The notes under the pieces were generated by a model. It did no database searches and was not told the origin of the DNA. It saw only the letters and a list, made by a program, of their open reading frames with translations. This document shows positions 1 through 6,616 of a stretch of 13,219 nucleotides of DNA, one piece after another. The stretch lies in assembly GCA_030618505.1 (NCBI GenBank), contig JAUXDF010000051.1, positions 1 through 13,219 of the forward strand, read 5' to 3'. Both the position numbers and the translations under genes were made by a program. Source of the stretch: Spongiibacteraceae bacterium (GTDB taxonomy: Bacteria > Pseudomonadota > Gammaproteobacteria > Pseudomonadales > PIVM01). Position 1 is the stretch's first letter; each line of letters opens with the position of its first letter.

Positions 1-785
1 ATCGGTATTTGCCAGCTCGCTAGTGATGGTACAATGGATTGCAGTAGTCCGTTAGCAATAGACTGGATGCCAAGTATGGCAAAGAGATAAATGCCGTAGC
101 TTAGATAGATAAACTGGCTGAAAATAATGGTCAGCACAATATTTGCTAAAAAGAGAGCCAGCAATATCCCCAAAGCAATATTGGCTAGCCTGCTTTGGTC
201 TATGGCTTGTGTGCTGATGGTTTCTGGCGCGCCCAGTTTAAGATTCAGGTTAATAGGTGTGTTAGATTGGATGCGCAAATAAAATACCTTACTGGCCTTG
301 GCGTCGGCATGTAATGTCAGCAATAGCGGGTATTGTTTTATTTCCCTGTCGTTGAAGGGGTGTTGAGTGCCGATAATGTGAAGCGGCTGGTTTGGGTTTT
401 CCGAATGAGAGTTGGCTTGAAACAGTGCAAGTTCTTGCAGGTTGGGTGGGTCGACCATTAACCAAAGCTTTTGCTCTGTATCGAGATTGTTTTGAATGCT
501 GAAGCGTAACCAGTATGCAGCATGGCTAAAACCAAAGAGCAGCTCCCCTTCATCAGCGGGTGCAAACTGATGGAGGTAAGGGGGGGCCAGGATGTCGGAA
601 AACTGCAGTTTTGTTGTGGGGTCTTTTAGTATATCGATATGAGAGTTGATCGATATCGAAAACTGCTCTTGTTGCAGGTGAATTAGCGGCGCTGAATGGG
701 TGAAAAACGATAGACTGATCATTAGCACAAAAAGCCACAGTTTCAGGCCGCTTAGTGGGTATTGATAAGTGTATCGTTTGATCAC
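1..785 (-). CDS. 7TMR-DISM membrane sensor, N-terminal part (RetS-like position); runs off the window
   Basis: This gene is partial: 261 complete codons are present and the 3' end lies beyond base 1. It opens with a GTG at 785, because an in-frame TAA sits a few codons upstream and this start supplies a complete signal peptide (K-R-rich N-terminus, then LKLWLFVLMISLSFF and a likely cleavage near THSA). The next ATG, at 722, would cut that signal in half. Residues about 40-165 read as a 7TMR-DISMED2 jelly-roll ectodomain, with the typical aromatic segment AAYWLRFSIQNN followed by LWLMVDPP. Hydrophobic helices then begin (ANIALGILLALFLANIVL and a second with YLSYGIYLFAILG), matching the start of the 7TM module. 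A GAGG-type ribosome site lies upstream and the gap to purD is 31 nt, so cotranscription is likely. In Pseudomonas the gene after purD is retS, a hybrid histidine kinase. The output domain here is unseen and could be a kinase or a GGDEF domain. Confidence 0.85.
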   Translation of the reverse strand, partial: MIKRYTYQYPLSGLKLWLFVLMISLSFFTHSAPLIHLQQEQFSISINSHIDILKDPTTKLQFSDILAPPYLHQFAPADEGELLFGFSHAAYWLRFSIQNNLDTEQKLWLMVDPPNLQELALFQANSHSENPNQPLHIIGTQHPFNDREIKQYPLLLTLHADAKASKVFYLRIQSNTPINLNLKLGAPETISTQAIDQSRLANIALGILLALFLANIVLTIIFSQFIYLSYGIYLFAILGIQSIANGLLQSIVPSLASWQIP

Positions 786-816
786 ACGCTCTCTTGCCTC
801 TTATCTTGTAGTCGTC

Positions 817-2100
817 TTATTGTTTTTCTCTTGCTATAGCACGATACCCGATATCATCACGATAAAACAGTCCGTCGCAGCTGATTTGTTCCGTCAAGGC
901 GTAGGCTTTTTGCTGGGCGTCAGAAACGGTTTCTCCCAAGGCGGTAGCGCAGAGTACGCGGCCGCCGTTAGTGACAAGCTGTTTCTGGTTTAGCGTCGTA
1001 CCAGCATGGAATACCTTTGCGTCCAGGCTTTGATCTTTTGCGAGCGTAATGGGCTCTCCCTTTTTATAGCTGGCCGGGTAGCCTTTTGCCGCTAGGACAA
1101 CACCCAGTGCCGGTCGAGGATCCCACTGAGCCTTAAACTGGTCGAGTTTTTTGTCCAGTGCCGCATCACAAAGCTGGCAGAGATCCGATTGTAGTCTGAG
1201 CATAATCGGTTGTGTTTCCGGGTCGCCAAAGCGGCAGTTATATTCGATAACTTTGGGGTCACCGGCGGTGTTTATCATTAGGCCGGCGTAGAGAAAGCCG
1301 GTGTAGGAATTGCCCTCTGCTGCCATGCCTCTCACCGTTGGGATAATAACCTGGGTCATTATCTTTTGGTGAATATTATCAGTGACCACTGGTGCCGGGG
1401 AGTAAGCACCCATGCCACCGGTGTTGGGGCCGGTATCGCCATTGCCAACACGTTTGTGATCCTGGCTGGTAGCCATTGGTAGAATGTTTTCACCATCAAC
1501 AATAACGATAAAACTGGCTTCTTCGCCTTCGAGAAATTCCTCGATAACCACTCTGCAGCCTGCCTCGCCAAAGGCATTGCCAGAGAGCATGTCCTTAACG
1601 GCCTCTTCGGCTTGCGCCAGTGTCTCGGCGACAATGACACCTTTGCCAGCTGCCAGACCATCGGCTTTGATAACAATCGGCGCGCCTTTTTCCTGCAGAT
1701 AAGCCAGTGCTGCCTCTACTTCCGTAAAGTTTTGATAGTCGGCGCTAGGGATATTGTGGCGAGCGAGAAAGTCTTTGGTAAAAGCTTTGGATCCTTCCAG
1801 TTGAGCAGCGCCTTTGCTGGGACCAAAGCAGCGAAGATTTTGTTCTGCAAAAAAATCAACGATGCCCTCGACCAGTGGTGCTTCGGGGCCAACGATGCTG
1901 AGCGCGATATTATTTTCTCGGGCAAAATTGGCCAGTCCGTTAAAATCCATTACATCAAGGTCAATGTTCTCGATTTTCTCATCCAGTGCGGTGCCGGCAT
2001 TACCGGGGGCAACATAGACTTTTTCTACATCAGGGGATTGGGCAGCCTTCCAGGCAAGCGCATGTTCGCGCCCGCCGCCGCCAATGACGAGTACTTTCAT
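817..2100 (-). CDS. purD: Phosphoribosylamine-glycine ligase (GAR synthetase)
   Basis: PurD makes glycinamide ribonucleotide from phosphoribosylamine, glycine and ATP, the second step of purine synthesis in the cytosol. The 427-residue product is full length for the family. The N-terminal fold opens with MKVLVIGGGGREHALAWK, followed by APGNAGT (31-37) and GPEAPLVEG (71-79). The ATP-grasp domain carries IVIKADGLAAGKGV (142-155), EEFLEGEEASF (187-197), the SQDHKRVGNGDTGPNTGGMG stretch (212-231) and the metal-binding segment EYNCRFGDPETQ (286-297). The start is fixed by these N-terminal residues and by an AGGAA ribosome site about 7 nt upstream. It lies 54 bp after purH, with a short tandem repeat between them, and 31 nt before the sensor gene. 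No key residue appears to be missing. Confidence 0.98.
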   Translation of the reverse strand: MKVLVIGGGGREHALAWKAAQSPDVEKVYVAPGNAGTALDEKIENIDLDVMDFNGLANFARENNIALSIVGPEAPLVEGIVDFFAEQNLRCFGPSKGAAQLEGSKAFTKDFLARHNIPSADYQNFTEVEAALAYLQEKGAPIVIKADGLAAGKGVIVAETLAQAEEAVKDMLSGNAFGEAGCRVVIEEFLEGEEASFIVIVDGENILPMATSQDHKRVGNGDTGPNTGGMGAYSPAPVVTDNIHQKIMTQVIIPTVRGMAAEGNSYTGFLYAGLMINTAGDPKVIEYNCRFGDPETQPIMLRLQSDLCQLCDAALDKKLDQFKAQWDPRPALGVVLAAKGYPASYKKGEPITLAKDQSLDAKVFHAGTTLNQKQLVTNGGRVLCATALGETVSDAQQKAYALTEQISCDGLFYRDDIGYRAIAREKQ

Positions 2101-2114
2101 AATAGTGTTCCTGA

Positions 2115-2166
2115 CCTGGTGCTTGAGATTAGTACCTGAGATTGCTACCTGAAATTAGTGCCTGAA
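2115..2166 (-). repeat. 13-bp tandem repeat, four copies, across the purH stop codon
   Basis: Read on the minus strand, four adjacent 13-mers follow one another: TTCAGGCACTAAT (2166-2154), TTCAGGTAGCAAT (2153-2141), CTCAGGTACTAAT (2140-2128) and the degenerate CTCAAGCACCAGG (2127-2115). The first copy encodes the last residues and stop codon of PurH, and the rest fill most of the purH-purD spacer. Three copies contain TCAGG, a Shine-Dalgarno-like core. A further TCAGGAACACTATT follows, which holds the actual purD ribosome site. Confidence 0.85.
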
Positions 2167-3729
2167 ATGGCGCATGCCGGTAAATACCATCGCCATATTG
2201 TTTTCGTCGGCAGCCGCAATTATCTCCTCGTCACGAATAGATCCACCGGGCTGGATAACACAGCTGATGCCCACACTGGCGGCGTTATCAATGCCATCAC
2301 GAAAGGGGAAAAATGCGTCACTGGCCATTACTGAGCCTTTGACTTGCAGGCCGGCGTGTTCGGCTTTGATAGCGGCAATACGTGCGGAGTTGATGCGACT
2401 CATTTGGCCTGCACCGACACCGATAGTTTGTCCATCTTTGGCATAAATAATAGCATTGGATTTGGCAAATTTGGCCACCTTCCAGGCAAAGAGCAAATCG
2501 CCAATTTCTTCTGCTGTGGGCTGGCGTTTGGAGACGACTTTGAGTTCATTTTTGTCAACCATGCCGAGGTCGCGATCCTGTACTAGCAGACCACCATTAA
2601 CGCGTTTGTAGTCGAAGGCAGGCAGGGATTTGCTCCATTCACCACAAATTAGCAGGCGCAGATTCTTTTTGCTGGCAATCGCCTGTATCGCTTTCTCGCT
2701 TACCGAAGGGGCGATGATGACTTCGACAAACTGTCGATCAACAATGGTTTGGGCGGTCTGTACATCAAGCTCGCGGTTAAAGGCGATGATGCCACCAAAG
2801 GCTGACTCGGGGTCAGTTTTGTAAGCGAGTTCATAGGCGCCCAGCAGGTCTTTTGCGATGGCTACACCACAGGGGTTGGCATGCTTGACAATAACGCAAG
2901 CAGCTTGCTCGAACTGCTTAATGCACTCGAGTGCCGCATCGGTGTCAGCAATGTTGTTGTAGGACAGTGCCTTGCCTTGCAGTTGTTTAGCGGTGGCGAT
3001 GGAGGCTGCTGGAGGGTTTTTCTCAATATAAAAAGCGGAGTTTTGGTGAGGGTTCTCGCCATAACGCATATCCTGCGCTTTACTAAATTGAGTGTTAAAG
3101 GTGCGAGGAAAGTTTTCGTCGCCACCGGGTACCAAGCGGCCAAAATAGTTGGCAATCGCGCCATCATAGGCAGCGGTATGTTCGTAGGCTTTTATCGCCA
3201 GATCAAAACGTGTTGCCTGGCTAGTGGCGCCCTCATTGGCTTTCATCTCGGTGAGTATGCTTTGGTAATCGTCGGCATTCACTACGATGTTAACGTAGGC
3301 ATTGTTCTTGGCGGCGGCGCGTACCATGGTGGGGCCACCAATATCAATATTCTCGATCGCATCTTCCAGTGAGCAGTCTGGCTTGGCAACGGTTTGCTCA
3401 AAGGGGTAGAGATTTACCACAACCATGTCGATGGCTTTAATACCATGCTCGTCCATCACCGCATCGTCCTGTCCGCGACGTCCAAGAATGCCGCCGTGTA
3501 CTTTAGGGTGTAGCGTTTTTACTCGCCCGTCCATCATTTCCGGAAAACCGGTGTAGTCGGAGACTTCAGTTACTACTATGTCGCTTTCTTTCAGTAGTTT
3601 AAAGGTGCCACCCGTTGATAATATTTCTACACCAAATTCCTGTAGCTGTTTGGCAAAATCAACAATACCGGTTTTATCGGAAACACTGATTAGTGCGCGA
3701 CGGATGGGACGTAAATCGTTGTTACTCAT
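2155..3729 (-). CDS. purH: Bifunctional AICAR formyltransferase / IMP cyclohydrolase
   Basis: PurH carries out the last two steps to IMP: formylation of AICAR using 10-formyl-tetrahydrofolate, then ring closure. The reading frame is open further upstream, but family alignment places the start at ATG 3729, giving MSNNDLRPIRRALISVSDKTG and 524 residues, close to the usual length. The upstream codons look like leader, not protein. The N-terminal cyclohydrolase (MGS-like) domain shows STGGT (38-42) and KTLHPKVHGG (71-80). The transferase domain shows MRYGENPHQ (221-229), the catalytic KHANPCG (282-288, with Lys282 and His283), AFGGI (310-314), SNAI (424-427) and SDAFFPFRDG (470-479). The ribosome site is poor: an AAGG about 11 nt from the ATG. 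It is followed by purD, and a structured leader separates it from fis. I see no convincing PurR-type operator. Confidence 0.98.
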   Translation of the reverse strand: MSNNDLRPIRRALISVSDKTGIVDFAKQLQEFGVEILSTGGTFKLLKESDIVVTEVSDYTGFPEMMDGRVKTLHPKVHGGILGRRGQDDAVMDEHGIKAIDMVVVNLYPFEQTVAKPDCSLEDAIENIDIGGPTMVRAAAKNNAYVNIVVNADDYQSILTEMKANEGATSQATRFDLAIKAYEHTAAYDGAIANYFGRLVPGGDENFPRTFNTQFSKAQDMRYGENPHQNSAFYIEKNPPAASIATAKQLQGKALSYNNIADTDAALECIKQFEQAACVIVKHANPCGVAIAKDLLGAYELAYKTDPESAFGGIIAFNRELDVQTAQTIVDRQFVEVIIAPSVSEKAIQAIASKKNLRLLICGEWSKSLPAFDYKRVNGGLLVQDRDLGMVDKNELKVVSKRQPTAEEIGDLLFAWKVAKFAKSNAIIYAKDGQTIGVGAGQMSRINSARIAAIKAEHAGLQVKGSVMASDAFFPFRDGIDNAASVGISCVIQPGGSIRDEEIIAAADENNMAMVFTGMRHFRH

Positions 3730-3753
3730 GGAATGTAAAACCTTTATGAACGG

Positions 3754-3781
3754 AAAAAGGGGTGAAATTAACACCCCTTTT
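3754..3781 (-). terminator. Strong terminator-like hairpin 24 nt before purH (attenuator candidate)
   Basis: A perfect 10-bp inverted repeat (3755-3764 with 3772-3781) encloses a 7-nt loop. On the minus strand it reads AAAAGGGGTG, loop, CACCCCTTTT and one further T. The core is therefore six GC-rich pairs followed by five U, as in an intrinsic terminator. Only 24 nt separate it from the purH ATG, too few for a complete downstream promoter. Any transcript reaching purH must therefore read through it. It is almost symmetric and could also work on the plus strand. Confidence 0.7.
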
Positions 3782-3845
3782 AAACGGTTTTGTAGTTGCA
3801 AGCTTGCTTGAAAATTTGTTTGGGAATGTAGCAATGAGCAGTGTT

Positions 3846-3894
3846 GCTGCCAGAGCTGGAGGGTTGCGAACAAGCCTTGAAAAAGTCTGGCAGC
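3846..3894 (-). other. Alternative pairing in the fis-purH leader
   Basis: A perfect 9-bp complementarity joins 3886-3894 (minus strand GCTGCCAGA) with 3846-3854 (minus strand TCTGGCAGC), 31 nt apart. The first arm is also the 3' arm of the hairpin at 3889-3912, so the two structures cannot form together. A further 8-bp pairing, 3902-3909 with 3801-3808 (AGCTTGCT/AGCAAGCT), would enclose this one. The second of those arms overlaps the palindrome GCAAGCTTGC at 3798-3807. This is pairing seen by eye, with no energy calculation. Confidence 0.45.
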
Positions 3895-3912
3895 TTAGAC
3901 CAGCAAGCTGCC
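3880..3912 (-). terminator. Terminator-like hairpin directly after fis
   Basis: On the minus strand, GGCAGCTT (3912-3905), an 8-nt loop and AAGCTGCC (3896-3889) form a perfect 8-bp stem. It starts 18 nt after the fis stop codon. The stem is followed by AGAC and then TTTTT (3884-3880). The position fits the end of the dusb-fis transcript, although the four bases before the U-run make it weaker than a classical terminator. Confidence 0.55.
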
Positions 3913-3930
3913 GTTTTGATTCTGTGGGGT

Positions 3931-4254
3931 CTACAGCAATCCGTATTGCTTGAGCTTCTTGCGCAATGTGCCGCGATTTAAGCCCAGCAGAATGGAGGCT
4001 TTGGTTTGGTTGTTGCGGGTATATTGCATAACCGCTTCCAGCAAGGGAGCTTCGACTTCTGATAAAACCAGCTGGTAGACATCGGTGGCGGGCTGGCCAT
4101 CGAGGTGCGTAAAGTAGTTGCTTAGTGCGGTGGCTACGCTATCTCGAAGAGAGGGAGCTTCTGGCGACTCAGTCAGATGCTGTTTGGGATCTTCGTTAAT
4201 TTGCACAGTTTCAGTCTTAGCTGGTTCGCTGATGAAGGTGTCGCGAGTTGTCAT
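3931..4254 (-). CDS. fis: DNA-binding protein Fis (nucleoid-associated)
   Basis: Fis is a small homodimeric DNA-bending protein of the nucleoid that modulates rRNA and many growth-phase promoters. The 107-residue product has a variable, acidic N-terminus (about 1-34) and a conserved core very like the E. coli protein: LRDSVATALSNYF (36-48), then EVEAPLLEAVMQYTRNNQTK (66-85) leading into the helix-turn-helix ASILLGLNRGTLRKKLKQYG (86-105). It is slightly longer than the 98-residue E. coli Fis because of the N-terminal tail. Its ATG overlaps the dusB stop as ATGA, so translation is coupled, and dusB-fis is the standard operon in gammaproteobacteria. A hairpin with a U-run follows the stop. The family identity is secure. 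Growth-rate control like that in E. coli is inference. Confidence 0.97.
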   Translation of the reverse strand: MTTRDTFISEPAKTETVQINEDPKQHLTESPEAPSLRDSVATALSNYFTHLDGQPATDVYQLVLSEVEAPLLEAVMQYTRNNQTKASILLGLNRGTLRKKLKQYGLL

Positions 4255-5252
4255 GCTGCATTTCCTTGTTGGTTCAGTAGATAGTGAAAATAATCAGTTA
4301 AACTGCTTAGTTGTTGTTCTGTCTCGTCAAGCTGATTAAAGCAAGCCCGGTAGTTACCGTTTTCATCATGTTGCTTTAAATACCAGCCAACATGTTTGCG
4401 TGCGATACGAGGGCCTAAAAAGCTGCCGTAAAAACTATGTAGCTCTGTAATATGGTCGAGTAAAATATTTTTTTGTTCTTCCAGGTCTGGTGTTCCAATA
4501 CGGTATTGCGTATTAGCTTCCCCACACAAGAGCTGGTTTATTTCTCTAAAAATCCAGGGGCGCCCCTGAGCGGCTCTGCCAATCATTACGCCATCGGCGC
4601 CGGTATAGTTTAATACCTGCTGTGCTTTTAAGGGGGAGTTGATGTCACCATTAGCAATGACCGGTATTAATACCGCTCTTTTTACCGCTGCAATGGTGTC
4701 GTATTCCGCCTCTCCCTGATAAGCACAAGCGCGTGTTCGTCCATGCACTGCAATTGCCTGAATACCACTTTGTTCGGCAATTTGCGCAATTTTTACTGCA
4801 TTGCGCTGTTGTTTGTCCCAGCCAGTTCGAATCTTTAAGGTGACTGGCACCTTCACCGCCGAGACTACTGCGTTAAGAATTTCAGCGACTAGTTTTTCAT
4901 CACGTAGTAGAGCAGATCCCGCCGCTTTTTTACACACTTTTTTTGCTGGACAACCCATGTTTATATCAATAATTTGGGCTTGATGTTCGACATTAAACTG
5001 TGCTGCATCTGCCATCATTTGTGGATCCGCACCGCTGATTTGTACTGAGCGTGGTGTTTGCTCTCCGCTATGATCCATTCTTTGTTGTGATTTTCGTGTA
5101 TGCCAGAGTTTAGGGTTGGCGCTGACCATTTCTGTAACGGTTAAGCCCGCGCCCATTTTTCTGCACAAGCGTCGAAACGGTTGGTCGGTGATGCCTGCCA
5201 TCGGTGCCAGAATTACCTGGCTATCAAGCTTATAGGGTCCAATTTGCAGCAA
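4251..5252 (-). CDS. dusB: tRNA-dihydrouridine synthase B
   Basis: DusB is an FMN-dependent enzyme that reduces uridine to dihydrouridine in tRNA D-loops, using NADPH. The 333-residue protein shows the TIM-barrel start ILAPMAGITDQPFRRLCR (14-31), the active-site segment INMGCPAKKVCKKAAGSALL (97-116, catalytic Cys101), KIRTGW (140-145), the FMN phosphate/tRNA segment AVHGRTR (168-174), ANGDI (200-204) and GVMIGRAAQGRPWIF (221-235). A C-terminal helical domain containing RKHVGWYLK follows. No ATG is available: the frame is closed by a TGA just upstream, so the start is TTG at 5252 or the adjacent CTG at 5249. A CAGG lies close to these, and a second copy lies in a 10-bp direct repeat. The gene is the first of dusB-fis, overlapping fis by four bases, and has its own candidate promoter and operator upstream. 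Confidence 0.96.
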   Translation of the reverse strand: MLQIGPYKLDSQVILAPMAGITDQPFRRLCRKMGAGLTVTEMVSANPKLWHTRKSQQRMDHSGEQTPRSVQISGADPQMMADAAQFNVEHQAQIIDINMGCPAKKVCKKAAGSALLRDEKLVAEILNAVVSAVKVPVTLKIRTGWDKQQRNAVKIAQIAEQSGIQAIAVHGRTRACAYQGEAEYDTIAAVKRAVLIPVIANGDINSPLKAQQVLNYTGADGVMIGRAAQGRPWIFREINQLLCGEANTQYRIGTPDLEEQKNILLDHITELHSFYGSFLGPRIARKHVGWYLKQHDENGNYRACFNQLDETEQQLSSLTDYFHYLLNQQGNAA

Positions 5253-5255
5253 AAG

Positions 5256-5276
5256 CCTGATTCACTCCTGATTCAC
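5256..5276 (-). repeat. Direct repeat duplicating a Shine-Dalgarno-like core before dusB
   Basis: On the minus strand GTGAATCAGG occurs twice (5276-5267 and 5265-5256), separated by one base. Each copy carries AGG, and the first reads CAGGAG across the junction. The copy nearer the gene ends 3 nt before the TTG start or 6 nt before the CTG, and the other copy is about 12 nt further away. This ambiguity bears on which non-ATG codon begins dusB. Confidence 0.7.
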
Positions 5277-5319
5277 CGTCGATTGACTCTTTTAAAGATT
5301 CTCTCTTGGGTGAAGTTTG

Positions 5320-5348
5320 ATCATAGCGTACAAGAAGCGCGCTATGAT
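5320..5348. promoter_or_regulatory. Perfect 9-bp inverted repeat, candidate operator of dusB-fis
   Basis: ATCATAGCG (5320-5328) and CGCTATGAT (5340-5348) are perfect inverted copies with an 11-bp spacer. The repeat covers the -10 element and the likely transcription start of the candidate dusB promoter, the usual place for a repressor site. No U-run follows in either direction, which argues against a terminator for the preceding gene. The binding protein is not known to me. Confidence 0.55.
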
Positions 5349-5371
5349 ACCTGCTCACTTGGTCTTGTTAA
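5344..5371 (-). promoter_or_regulatory. Candidate sigma-70 promoter of dusB-fis
   Basis: On the minus strand TTAACA (5371-5366; five of six matches to TTGACA) is followed after 16 bp by TATCAT (5349-5344; five of six matches to TATAAT). Transcription would begin near 5337, leaving a leader of about 85 nt before dusB. The spacing and the overlap with an inverted repeat support it. It is assigned by eye only. Confidence 0.5.
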
Positions 5372-5401
5372 AGGGGGTAAGGCAAGAAAATTGGTGCTTT
5401 A

Positions 5402-6514
5402 TTAGCTTGTTTTTTTGGCGTGTAGGTGCAGGGAATAACTGCTGGCTTGTGGGCCAGGGTCAAGTAGCTCCAAAGAGAGGTGGATAGGGCGCTGGCGAGG
5501 CATGCTGGTGCTGCCTTTAAGTTCGCCGCTGAGGTATTCATCGGCTTGAAAAATTCTGCCGGCGACGATATTGCCTTGCAGGTCGGTGAATACTAACTCC
5601 AGTAGAGGGAAGGATTGTTTGTAGTTGGCCCGGTTGGTAACAATCGCGTCGACGATTAAGGCGTTTTTTCGATCCGGATGTGTTCGTACCATCAGGTTGC
5701 TGGCTTTTATCAGCTTAATATCGCCGAGTTTGGGTAGTTCACAGCTGAGCTCGTTGCAAAGTAGTGCGTACCAAGGGCGATACTGTGGATTAACGGCAAG
5801 GGTATTAAAATTAAAATACAGGGTCTGAGCCAATAAAAGTACTAAGGCGGCGAGGATGGATAAACCCCAGAGCGAATTTTTCAGCAGTCGCGAGCTGGTA
5901 TCCAAATGAAGTTCGACGGGAGCGGCTTCTATGCGGTGGATGAGTTCGTCTTTAAGTTCAGCACTTTCCTCGGTGTCTTCGCTGTTCTCACTTGTATTTT
6001 CATCGGTAAATTCAAAGCTCTCTGCCAATTCCTCGTCACCGTCAAGAGCGCTGAAGTTATCTTTTTTGTCTGTTGATTGACGGGTGTTTTTTTGGGCTTG
6101 CTGTGAGTTACTGCTGACTGGTGTGGTGGCGGCTTCACTGTCGAGATTGTCGAGCAGGTCTCGTGCCCATTGCTCATCGGAGGCTTTGCCTTCAGTAAGG
6201 CCGTCATCCATCTCCTGAAATGCAGAGCTTTCATCGTTCTGCCATTTATCCATCTCCAGAAAAGATTCACTCAGCTCTCTCTCATTTTCTTCCGTATCGT
6301 TTGTTTCTGCATCAGTGCTGTTGTCCGGGTTGTCGTAGCTGAAATCTAAAGCAGGGTCTTCATTTTGCCGGGGGGCGTTGCTTTGGTGTGATGCGGCCTG
6401 AAAAATATGCATGCACGAACCGCAGCGTACTGAACCGTTGGCGACTTGTAGTTGTTCTTGGGTGACCCGAAAGGAGGTGCCGCAATTTGGGCATTGGGTG
6501 GTGAACTGTTCCAT
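5402..6514 (-). CDS. MJ0042 zinc-ribbon / DUF3426 single-pass membrane protein
   Basis: The function of this family is unknown to me. The 370-residue protein begins with an MJ0042-type zinc ribbon, TQCPNCGTSFRVTQEQL then RCGSCMHIF, with four cysteines at 8, 11, 31 and 34. A long, acidic, low-complexity stretch (about 51-200, rich in D, E, S and N) follows. Then comes one transmembrane helix (about 214-233, SLWGLSILAALVLLLAQTLY) and a C-terminal DUF3426 domain (about 245-365) with RPWYALLCNELSCELP and VRTHPDRKNALIVDAIVTN. The predicted topology is zinc ribbon and linker in the cytoplasm, DUF3426 in the periplasm. It sits directly after prmA, 102 nt away, as in related genomes, and before the dusB promoter. 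The ribosome site is weak: an AAGGAA lies about 13 nt from the ATG. Domain identity is secure, role open. Confidence 0.92.
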   Translation of the reverse strand: MEQFTTQCPNCGTSFRVTQEQLQVANGSVRCGSCMHIFQAASHQSNAPRQNEDPALDFSYDNPDNSTDAETNDTEENERELSESFLEMDKWQNDESSAFQEMDDGLTEGKASDEQWARDLLDNLDSEAATTPVSSNSQQAQKNTRQSTDKKDNFSALDGDEELAESFEFTDENTSENSEDTEESAELKDELIHRIEAAPVELHLDTSSRLLKNSLWGLSILAALVLLLAQTLYFNFNTLAVNPQYRPWYALLCNELSCELPKLGDIKLIKASNLMVRTHPDRKNALIVDAIVTNRANYKQSFPLLELVFTDLQGNIVAGRIFQADEYLSGELKGSTSMPRQRPIHLSLELLDPGPQASSYSLHLHAKKTS

Positions 6515-6616
6515 GCTTTATTTTATGTTCCTTGTAGACTGCCTGACGATTTTGAGCTTAACAATAAGTTTAGCTTGTTTTGACCGGCTTGCTCCAGAAA
6601 CAAAAAGTGAACTGCG

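Noticed and set aside
1612..2139. 175-codon plus-strand open frame opposite purD
   Set aside because: It is a mirror of the purD coding strand, with no domain signal, while purD itself is unmistakable. The same applies to the plus-strand frame at 2881-3372 opposite purH.
3782..3790. Possible PurR-type operator (AAACGGTTT) upstream of purH
   Set aside because: It lacks the conserved flanks and spacing of the E. coli PUR box (ACGCAAACGTTTTCGT). The resemblance is limited to one short palindromic core.
3730..3873. N-terminal extension of PurH by 48 residues
   Set aside because: The conserved family N-terminus starts at the ATG at 3729. The extension has no similarity I recognise and would be translated through the terminator-like hairpin.
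5320..5348. Intrinsic terminator for the DUF3426 gene
   Set aside because: The stem is only moderately GC-rich, has an 11-nt loop and no following U-run on the minus strand. Its overlap with a promoter fits an operator better.
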